Source: Prolixibacteraceae bacterium
GTDB lineage: Bacteria > Bacteroidota > Bacteroidia > Bacteroidales > Prolixibacteraceae
Direction: 5' to 3'
Length of the DNA: 5,246 bases
Assembly (NCBI GenBank): GCA_018399395.1
Contig: JAGYOI010000120.1
Span: forward strand, 1-5,246
Shown piece after piece: positions 1 through 5,246 of the stretch. The translations under genes and the position numbers were made by a program. Position 1 is the first letter of the stretch; the number at the start of each line of letters is the position of its first letter. Under the pieces are notes generated by a model. That model saw nothing but the letters and a program-made list of their open reading frames with translations. It made no database searches and was not told the DNA's origin.

Positions 1-107
1 CTAAAATCTAACAATCTGTTATATTTATTATTCCGGTTTATATTTTTCCATTTCCGAAATTAGTTCTATCAATAATTGTAATATTTTTGTGTAAAAATTA
101 ATCTACT
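1..107. other. AT-rich upstream region without a supportable gene
   Basis: This stretch holds no convincing gene. In + frame 1 it is open from the window edge to a TAG at 61-63 (20 codons, rich in Phe and Leu), which could be the tail of an upstream gene, but nothing in it is recognisable. On the - strand only very short ORFs occur. The right half carries the candidate promoter of the acyltransferase gene. Confidence 0.5.
82..89 (+). promoter_or_regulatory. Candidate Bacteroidetes-type -7 box for the acyltransferase gene
   Basis: TATTTTTG matches the Bacteroidetes -7 consensus TAnnTTTG exactly and ends 18 nt before the ATG at 108. Transcription would then start roughly 10 nt upstream of the start codon. 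The matching -33 element is poor: TTAG at 60-63 with an 18-nt spacer is the closest to TTTG. In such AT-rich sequence a single octamer match can arise by chance, so this is a candidate only. Confidence 0.4.
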
Positions 108-902
108 ATGTTAAACAAATATTTTCCGGTAAACGAATATCATACCCCTGCAACAAAAAAAAGAAGCATTTGGAATAAGCTGTCATTAGGAATCAGTTTA
201 TATTTCAACCTGAAATTTATGCATTTTGTTTTTAAAAACAGAAAGTTTGCACTAAATAATCAATACGACACCCAACAATGGGCCCTGAGTTCATTCGAAA
301 TTTTTAAAACCCTTGAAAACTGTGGGGCAAAGTTTCATATTGAAGGTTTTGAGCACGTTGATGCAGTTAAAGATGAACCGGTGGTATTTATCAGCAACCA
401 CATGAGCACACTCGAAACCATGGTCTTTCCCAGCCTGATTGCCCCTGTAAAAGAAGTTACTTTTGTAGTTAAAGACACACTAACAACCAGCAAAGTTTTT
501 GGTCCCATAATGCGCGCCCGTAATCCAATAGCTGTGGGACGTAACGATTCAAGGCAAGACCTGATCAAAGTTCTTTCAGACGGAAAAAAGAAACTGGCAG
601 AAGGGACTTCCATTATTATTTTTCCGCAAAGCACACGAACAAATGGTTTTGACTCTTCAAAATTTAATTCCCTGGGAATCAAGCTGGCTCAAAAGTCAAA
701 AGTCAGGGTTGTGCCGATGGCCATAAAAACGGATCTTTGGGCCAACGGTAGAATAATTAAAGATTTAGGACATATAAAGCGTAAAGAACCTGTACATATT
801 AAATTTGGAAAACCGTTAACAATTAGCGGAAGCGGGAAAGAAGAACATCAATTTGTAATTGATTTTATTAAAAGCCATTTACAAGAATGGAACAATAAAT
901 AG
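108..902 (+). CDS. PlsC-like lysophospholipid/1-acylglycerol-phosphate acyltransferase
   Basis: A 264-residue protein of the LPLAT/PlsC acyltransferase superfamily, expected to transfer a fatty acyl group to a lysophospholipid or glycerophosphate acceptor at the inner face of the cytoplasmic membrane. Block I is at residues 97-103 (N97, H98, E103), so the usual H-x4-D dyad is H-x4-E here. Block II surrounds R145 in a VGR motif. Block III is FPQSTR at 172-177, where most relatives have FPEGTR. Block IV is VVPMAIKT at 201-208. Length is normal for the family. There is no signal peptide or clear transmembrane helix; residues 25-42 are hydrophobic/aromatic and may associate with the membrane. The ATG at 108 is preceded by A-rich sequence and a candidate -7 box. 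From memory, the NHMSTLET and FPQxTRT variants occur together in a distinct LPLAT subfamily in other phyla, so they probably mark a subfamily rather than decay. The acceptor cannot be told from sequence. It may be cotranscribed with the PAS and phosphatase genes downstream. Confidence 0.88.
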   Translation: MLNKYFPVNEYHTPATKKRSIWNKLSLGISLYFNLKFMHFVFKNRKFALNNQYDTQQWALSSFEIFKTLENCGAKFHIEGFEHVDAVKDEPVVFISNHMSTLETMVFPSLIAPVKEVTFVVKDTLTTSKVFGPIMRARNPIAVGRNDSRQDLIKVLSDGKKKLAEGTSIIIFPQSTRTNGFDSSKFNSLGIKLAQKSKVRVVPMAIKTDLWANGRIIKDLGHIKRKEPVHIKFGKPLTISGSGKEEHQFVIDFIKSHLQEWNNK

Positions 903-1001
903 AGTATATGATTATTGATTCAGCATAAACTTTTACGGTTTTTTATTGATAGTAAATTGGTTTTTAAGTATTTTAAGCCCGTAAATAACAGTTTCAACAA
1001 T

Positions 1002-1925
1002 ATGGAAAACCCTGCTAATGCCGATTACCGCGAGCAAGCGTCACTATACGAAAAGATACTCGATGGGATGCCAATACCCGTTTACTGTAAAAGTTCCGAC
1101 GGAATTATTAAAGCCTGCAACAGTGCATTTACGCACATAATTGGGCGTGAAAAGAAGGAAATAACAGGGATGAAAGTCTATGATATTGTTAATCAAAAAC
1201 AAGCCGATGCCCTCTTGTTTAAAGACAGCGACACACTGAACAACGGCAACGACCAGTTTTATGAAACCCGCCTGAAATATGCCGATCAAAAAACACGCGA
1301 TGTTATTATTAACAAATCGGCCATTCGGAAGGACAATCGTGAAATAACCGGTGTTGTCAGCTCAATTATCGACATCTCGGAACGTGAAAAAATTAAAATC
1401 AAGCTCGACAAGTCGGAAGAAGAAAACATGATTTCAACAACGATGCTCCAGAAAATCAGGGCAGGTATTGTAATTGTTGACGACAAATTGAAAATAATAA
1501 ACAGCAACATTGGATTTGCCCGCATGTTTGGCGAAGAGAATGAAGAATTGTTTGAAACCATCCCAGGCCTGCAAGGGGCAGAGCTCGACATGCTGGCCCC
1601 CGAAATGGTTGTTAACATGTTTAAATCGATACTTGAAACCGGTGAAAACCGGATGGAACGCGATTTTAAATATCAGAATAAACTGATGTCGATTAACGTA
1701 ATTACCATTTTACGCAATAAAATAGCCGGCGCTATCATTCGCGATTTATCGTCGCCAATGCTTGAGCGGGCTGAAATAATCGAACGTGCCAGACAAGTGA
1801 ACCGTAAAAACATGAAAACAGTGCAGGAAATTGCCTTTTTACTGGGCGAAAATGCAGCACAAACCGAAGAGTTGCTTAACTCAATAATCGAGTCGCAAAA
1901 ATACGATGTTGACGAAGAAAACTAA
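1002..1925 (+). CDS. Double-PAS sensor protein, partner of the downstream phosphatase
   Basis: A soluble sensor of 307 residues if started at the ATG at 1002. Residues below count from that ATG. PAS1 spans about 14-128 and has a typical PAS core (PVYCKSSDGIIKACNSAF, 26-43), ending in the PAS exit motif IIDISERE. A short charged linker follows. PAS2 spans about 144-251 and begins GIVIVDDKLKIINSN (155-169). The C-terminal helix at about 253-300 contains NMKTVQEIAFLLGENAA. There is no kinase, HTH, GGDEF or membrane segment, so output must go through a partner, most likely the phosphatase 5 nt downstream. PAS2 and the final helix resemble, from memory, the C-terminal PAS part of phosphatase-linked group C3 [FeFe]-hydrogenase sensors; no hydrogenase or ferredoxin cysteines are present here. 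The ligand is unknown; C29 and C39 in PAS1 are visible but have no assigned role. Start choice: a TTG at 915 would add 29 residues, but those are AT-rich and lie outside the PAS fold, so ATG 1002 is preferred. Confidence 0.85.
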   Translation: MENPANADYREQASLYEKILDGMPIPVYCKSSDGIIKACNSAFTHIIGREKKEITGMKVYDIVNQKQADALLFKDSDTLNNGNDQFYETRLKYADQKTRDVIINKSAIRKDNREITGVVSSIIDISEREKIKIKLDKSEEENMISTTMLQKIRAGIVIVDDKLKIINSNIGFARMFGEENEELFETIPGLQGAELDMLAPEMVVNMFKSILETGENRMERDFKYQNKLMSINVITILRNKIAGAIIRDLSSPMLERAEIIERARQVNRKNMKTVQEIAFLLGENAAQTEELLNSIIESQKYDVDEEN

Positions 1926-1930
1926 GAAAC

Positions 1931-3118
1931 ATGGCCAGGCAATCGTACCATACCGAAATCGAAATTCAACAACTGCGCCCCAAGGGACAGGAAGTATGTG
2001 GCGATGTTTTTTTCTCGAAACGTTTTCCCGATGAAGAGCGTATCATTTTAGTTTTATCAGATGGCATTGGACATGGCATACGGGCCAGTGTGCTGGCCAC
2101 TCTAACAGCCACAATGGCCTTAAACTACTCAAGCTTTCACACCAAACCCGAAATAGCCGCGCAAATTATAATGGATGTACTGCCGTCAACCGGTAACCGG
2201 CCAAGTTATGCAACATTCACTGTAATTGAAATTGAAAAAGACGGGCTTGTAAGAATCATAAATTACGACAACCCGCCGGTGATTATTGTTAGGGGCAAAC
2301 AACAATTTAAACCAGTTAAAATATACGAACTTGAAGTTGGAGGCAAAGGCAACAACAACAAAACATTACGTTGCCAGGAATTTTATGCCATGAAAGAAGA
2401 CCGTATTGTTTTTTACACTGATGGTGTTACGCAATCGGGGATAGACACCCCCAGGTACCTGATGGGCTGGGGTAATGACAATGTAAAAACCTTTGTTTTC
2501 AAACTAATAGAGAGCCAGCCTGAAATATCAGCCACCAAACTTGCACGGAAAATTGTAAATAAAGCACTTACAAACGACAATTACACCCTTAAAGACGATA
2601 CAAGCTGCGGTGTAATATACTTCAGGCAGCCCCGTGAAACCATGCTTATTACCGGACCTCCGTTTTACAAAGTAAAAGACAAGGGCTTCATTCAACACAT
2701 TACCGACTTTAAAGGGCCTAAAATGATATGCGGCGGTACAACAGCTGAAATCATTGCCCGCGAAATGGGTCTTGAAATACAATCGGTACAATACCGTGCC
2801 GACCCGACCTTACCACCAATTTACAAACTTAAAGGCTTCGACCTGGTTACCGAGGGCATCCTTACCATTGGCAAAGTAGAAGAAATTCTTGAAAATCACA
2901 CCAGCGACACAAGGCTTTACGATTCACCCGCCGAAGAAATTGTAAAACGACTTCTAAGTAACGACATCATCCACTTGCTTGTAGGTACCCGTATTAACTG
3001 GGCACACCACGATCCCGACCAACCGGTTGAAATTGAAATACGAAAAACAGTAGTGAAGCGCATTGTGAAACTTTTACAGCATAAGTTTTTTAAAAAGGTT
3101 TATATTGATTATGTGTAA
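1931..3118 (+). CDS. PP2C/SpoIIE-family serine/threonine phosphatase with extra C-terminal domain
   Basis: A 395-residue cytoplasmic metal-dependent phosphatase. The SpoIIE/PP2C domain covers about residues 5-232. The expected metal-binding acidic residues are visible: D25 in CGDVFF, D44 in LSDGIGHG, D164 in YTDGVTQS, and D222/D223 in LKDDTSCG, so it should be active on phosphoserine or phosphothreonine proteins. Residues about 236-395 form a second domain not found in ordinary RsbU/SpoIIE proteins, with TGPP (241-244), CGGTTAEIIARE (267-278), FDLVTEGILT (303-312) and NWAHHDPDQP (356-365). I recall the same domain in the phosphatases encoded beside group C3 sensory [FeFe] hydrogenases; its function is not known to me. 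The gene starts 5 nt after the PAS gene, implying translational coupling and a sensor-phosphatase pair. No anti-sigma factor, STAS antagonist or kinase is in the window, so the substrate is unknown. The last 10 bp overlap the 3' end of the opposing radical SAM gene. Confidence 0.9.
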   Translation: MARQSYHTEIEIQQLRPKGQEVCGDVFFSKRFPDEERIILVLSDGIGHGIRASVLATLTATMALNYSSFHTKPEIAAQIIMDVLPSTGNRPSYATFTVIEIEKDGLVRIINYDNPPVIIVRGKQQFKPVKIYELEVGGKGNNNKTLRCQEFYAMKEDRIVFYTDGVTQSGIDTPRYLMGWGNDNVKTFVFKLIESQPEISATKLARKIVNKALTNDNYTLKDDTSCGVIYFRQPRETMLITGPPFYKVKDKGFIQHITDFKGPKMICGGTTAEIIAREMGLEIQSVQYRADPTLPPIYKLKGFDLVTEGILTIGKVEEILENHTSDTRLYDSPAEEIVKRLLSNDIIHLLVGTRINWAHHDPDQPVEIEIRKTVVKRIVKLLQHKFFKKVYIDYV

Positions 3119-4062
3119 AGCCTGCCCTGCCATGTGTCACGTTTGATCATTTCTTTATCCAGCTTAGCTACAAATTCATAATTTTTCATCCCCCAATTCG
3201 GGGCTATAACCATATCAGGTGGCGACTGACTGACAAAACGTTCCAGAAATATGTCGGGGTTCAGTTTTTCGAGATATGCAATTACAAGGTCAATATAATC
3301 TTCAACAAAACGAAAAATATTAAACATATCAGGATTCTTAGCATACTGATTTGCCATAACCGTTCCTTTTTGTATTTGCAATTGATGCAACTTGAGGTTT
3401 TCAATTGGAAGCTGCGACAAAAGCTCCGGCTGATCCAGCATCATCTCACGTGTTTCTCCCGGCAATCCTAACATGACATGTGCACATGAATGAATATTAC
3501 GTGCTGCAAGATTCTTAATGGCTGTAACCGAATCGCTGAACAAATGGCCGCGGTTGATTCGCAACAGGGTATCATCCCTGCACGATTCAACGCCCAATTC
3601 AACCATTACATAACACTCACGCGATTTTTCCTCCAGGTAATCCAACACCTCACCGGGCAAACAATCAGGCCGGGTGGCAATCACTAATCCCGAAATACGC
3701 GGATGCGCCAATGCCTCTTCATATAACAAAATTAAATCCTGAACTGGTGCATATGTATTGGTGTAAGCCTGAAAATATGCTACAAAATCAACAACCTTAT
3801 AGCGGTTTGAAAAGAAAGAAATCCCTTTTTCAATTTGCTCCGTTATTCCGTTTTCAAGATTACAATATCTGGGTTTAAATGTTTTGTTATTGCAATAAGT
3901 ACAACCACCATAACCTTTTAAACCATCACGGTTTGGACACGTAAATCCGGCATCTATAGAAACTTTCTGAACCCGCCCTTCAAATAAGCGTCTAAAATAT
4001 GTTGAAAAATCGTTATACCGTTTTTCGTGCCCCCAAGGAAAAATTTTAGTATCTTGAAACAT
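3109..4062 (-). CDS. TIGR01212/YhcC-family radical SAM protein
   Basis: A 317-residue radical SAM enzyme close to the usual length of the YhcC (E. coli) / YtqA (B. subtilis) family. The cluster-binding cysteines are C42, C54 and C57 in TCPNRDGLKGYGGCTYCN, the family's characteristic spaced form of the radical SAM motif, which would bind one [4Fe-4S] cluster and S-adenosylmethionine. Other family blocks are YFQAYTNTYAP (97-107), GLVIATRPDCLP (125-136), VELGVES (154-160), HVMLGLPGET (195-204), LKLHQLQIQKGT (223-234) and IAPNWGMKN (286-294). The N-terminal WGHEKRYNDFSTYF block is also typical and lies just after the ATG, supporting this start. For the B. subtilis member I recall a proposed role in maturing the mnm5s2U tRNA wobble modification; transferring that role here is inference, and the partner methyltransferase gene is not adjacent. 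The gene is convergent with the phosphatase gene and divergent from the DUF4301 gene. Confidence 0.92.
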   Translation of the reverse strand: MFQDTKIFPWGHEKRYNDFSTYFRRLFEGRVQKVSIDAGFTCPNRDGLKGYGGCTYCNNKTFKPRYCNLENGITEQIEKGISFFSNRYKVVDFVAYFQAYTNTYAPVQDLILLYEEALAHPRISGLVIATRPDCLPGEVLDYLEEKSRECYVMVELGVESCRDDTLLRINRGHLFSDSVTAIKNLAARNIHSCAHVMLGLPGETREMMLDQPELLSQLPIENLKLHQLQIQKGTVMANQYAKNPDMFNIFRFVEDYIDLVIAYLEKLNPDIFLERFVSQSPPDMVIAPNWGMKNYEFVAKLDKEMIKRDTWQGRLYT

Positions 4063-4066
4063 TCAA

Positions 4067-4097
4067 CAAAAGTAATCAATGATAACTAATTTTTAAA
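4067..4097 (-). promoter_or_regulatory. Candidate promoter for the radical SAM gene
   Basis: Read on the - strand, TACTTTTG at 4074-4067 matches TAnnTTTG exactly. A TTTA at 4097-4094 lies 19 nt upstream of it and differs at one base from the -33 consensus TTTG. The box ends only 4 nt before the ATG at 4062, so transcription from it would begin at or next to the start codon, giving a leaderless or nearly leaderless mRNA. Chance matches are possible in this AT-rich spacer. Confidence 0.4.
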
Positions 4098-4134
4098 TGT
4101 TAATAATTTTTGACTTTTATTAAATTATATCTGT

Positions 4135-4164
4135 TTTGAAAACTACTTTTGTTTTTTACTTTTG
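4135..4164 (+). promoter_or_regulatory. Candidate promoter for the DUF4301 gene
   Basis: TTTG at 4135-4138 (-33 type) is followed, after an 18-nt spacer, by TACTTTTG at 4157-4164, an exact match to the Bacteroidetes -7 consensus TAnnTTTG; the usual spacer is about 19-21 nt. A second identical TACTTTTG lies at 4144-4151 but has no well-spaced -33 element. Transcription would start around 4170, giving a leader of roughly 15 nt. A weak purine-rich GGAAG (4172-4176) lies 10 nt before the ATG. Confidence 0.5.
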
Positions 4165-4186
4165 AGGTTTTGGAAGAAAATACAAT

Positions 4187-5246
4187 ATGTTTACAGAGAA
4201 AAACTTAGAACAAATTAACAGACAGGGAATTACAGAAAAGGACATTGAAAACCAGCTACGTAGTTTCGAGCAGGGTTTTCCGCCCCTTGAACTCGTTGAA
4301 GCAGCTACTCCCGCAAACGGCATTAAAATTTTGTCGGATGATGAGGAAGCGCGTCATGTCTCAATTTTTGAAAACGCTCTGTCTTCAGGACTGAAAGCTA
4401 CGAAATTCGTCCCCGCCTCGGGGGCTGCAAGTCGTATGTTTAAAGACTTATACAGTTATCTTGAAACTGGTGAAGAAACCGACTTCATTAAAACTTTCAT
4501 TGACAATATTGAAAAATTTGCTTTTTACGAACAATTGAAAGCAATAACCCTAAATGGAACTCCACGAGATTTTGTAAATAATCTTCTGTCTGAAGATGGC
4601 TTAAACTATGGCAGATTGCCAAAAGGCTTGCTGGCATTTCATAAATACCAAGGAAAAATACGCACACCTTTTGAAGAACATTTGGTTGAAGCGGCTGCAT
4701 ACTGCGCCGGATCTAAAGGTGTAGCCAATATACATTTCACAATATCGCCTGAGCATAAAAAAGGTTTTGAAGAACTAATAGATGATGTAGTGCCCGAATA
4801 CCAAAAACGTTTTGGAATAAAATTTAACATAACGTTTTCGGTACAACATAAAAGCACCGACACCATCGCTGTTGACCTCAACAATAAGCCATTTAAAGAT
4901 GAAGATGGCAATTTAGTATTCAGGCCCGGTGGCCACGGGGCATTAATCCGTAATTTGAATGATATCAACTCAGATATTATTTTCATCAAAAATATTGACA
5001 ATGTAGTGCCCGATAAACAAAAGCACTATAACAACCGGTATAAAAAAGCACTTGCCGGATTATTGGTTTCGGTACGAAATAAAACGTTTGAATACCTTGA
5101 AAAATTAAACAAAGCGGAGGCCGAAGACAACCCGCAATTACTTAAAAATGTAGAAGACTTTATTAAGAAACAATTACATGTTCATTACAATAAAACATTT
5201 AACACCCCTGCAGAACAAATAAATTTCTACAAATCGCTACTGAACA
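4187..5246 (+). CDS. DUF4301 family protein, 3' end beyond window; possible UDPGP-like nucleotidyltransferase
   Basis: An open frame starting at the ATG at 4187 and running through the right edge without a stop, giving the first 353 residues; family members as I recall them are about 500 residues, so perhaps the last third is missing. No signal peptide or membrane segment is visible, so it is probably cytoplasmic. The family has no assigned function that I know of. Visible motifs in order are VPASGAASRMFK (75-86), LPKGLLAFHKY (144-154), RTPFEEHLVEAAAY (159-172), IHFTISPEHKKGFEEL (182-197), FSVQHKSTDTIAVD (217-230), a DEDGNL turn (238-243), RPGGHGALI (246-254) and FIKNIDNVV (266-274). This order resembles UDP-sugar pyrophosphorylases: nucleotide loop, a Gln-containing strand, a P-G-H-G uridine-binding loop, then an N-x-DN sugar-site motif. 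That assignment is inference. The gene stands alone, divergent from the radical SAM gene, with its own candidate promoter. Confidence 0.85.
   Translation, partial: MFTEKNLEQINRQGITEKDIENQLRSFEQGFPPLELVEAATPANGIKILSDDEEARHVSIFENALSSGLKATKFVPASGAASRMFKDLYSYLETGEETDFIKTFIDNIEKFAFYEQLKAITLNGTPRDFVNNLLSEDGLNYGRLPKGLLAFHKYQGKIRTPFEEHLVEAAAYCAGSKGVANIHFTISPEHKKGFEELIDDVVPEYQKRFGIKFNITFSVQHKSTDTIAVDLNNKPFKDEDGNLVFRPGGHGALIRNLNDINSDIIFIKNIDNVVPDKQKHYNNRYKKALAGLLVSVRNKTFEYLEKLNKAEAEDNPQLLKNVEDFIKKQLHVHYNKTFNTPAEQINFYKSLLN

Noticed and set aside
335..682. 115-codon open frame on the - strand inside the acyltransferase gene
   Set aside because: It lies wholly within a gene with clear family motifs and encodes nothing recognisable; a shadow frame.
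908..928. Tiny ORF after the acyltransferase gene (ATG, 6 codons, TAA)
   Set aside because: Six codons without a recognisable leader peptide feature or attenuator structure; expected by chance.
932..985. Inverted repeat TTTACGG (932-938) / CCGTAAA (979-985)
   Set aside because: Seven paired bases around a 40-nt loop do not extend in either direction, and a match of this size is not unlikely by chance in 100 bp. It is neither a terminator nor a convincing operator.
1044..1618. Two - strand open frames inside the PAS gene
   Set aside because: Both overlap the well-supported PAS domains antisense and show no domain or start context of their own.
2528..2791. 87-codon - strand open frame inside the phosphatase gene
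   Set aside because: Antisense to conserved phosphatase coding sequence, with no recognisable motifs.
3490..3687. 65-codon + strand open frame inside the radical SAM gene
   Set aside because: Antisense to the conserved HVMLGLPGET and VELGVES blocks; a shadow frame.
4063..4186. Small RNA or riboswitch in the divergent spacer
   Set aside because: The spacer is almost purely AT with no stable GC-containing stem; only promoter-like boxes are visible.
4497..5001. Two overlapping - strand open frames near the right end
   Set aside because: They lie antisense to the DUF4301 frame, which is open throughout, has family motifs and has a promoter; the - strand frames have neither.

Overview
The window looks like chromosomal DNA of a member of the Bacteroidota. 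Three things suggest this. Candidate promoters fit the Bacteroidetes -7 consensus TAnnTTTG, most start codons follow A-rich sequence rather than a strong Shine-Dalgarno, and the last gene is a DUF4301-type protein, a family I know mainly from Bacteroidota. The protein style resembles the Bacteroidales/Marinilabiliales, but genus-level placement would be guesswork. There are no RNA genes, insertion sequences, CRISPR arrays or long repeats.

Layout: positions 1-107 are an AT-rich leader with a candidate promoter. Three genes follow on the + strand: a PlsC-like lysophospholipid acyltransferase (108-902), a double-PAS sensor protein (1002-1925) and a PP2C/SpoIIE-family phosphatase with an extra C-terminal domain (1931-3118). 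On the - strand, meeting the phosphatase tail to tail with a 10-bp overlap, is a TIGR01212/YhcC-type radical SAM protein (3109-4062). A 124-bp divergent promoter region (4063-4186) separates it from a DUF4301 protein (4187 onward, + strand) that runs off the right edge.

The most interesting unit is the PAS-phosphatase pair, separated by 5 nt. The second PAS domain, the C-terminal helix of the PAS protein and the C-terminal domain of the phosphatase all resemble what I remember of phosphatase-linked (group C3) sensory [FeFe]-hydrogenase systems. In those systems the PAS sits behind a hydrogenase-like iron-sulfur module. Here that module is absent and a second PAS domain occupies the N-terminus, so this may be a hydrogenase-free or split version of that signalling system. 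Its phosphoprotein target is not in the window.

The second point of interest is the DUF4301 protein. Its motifs, in order, look like those of UDP-sugar pyrophosphorylases (UDPGP-type nucleotidyltransferases), which gives a testable biochemical hypothesis for a family of unknown function.
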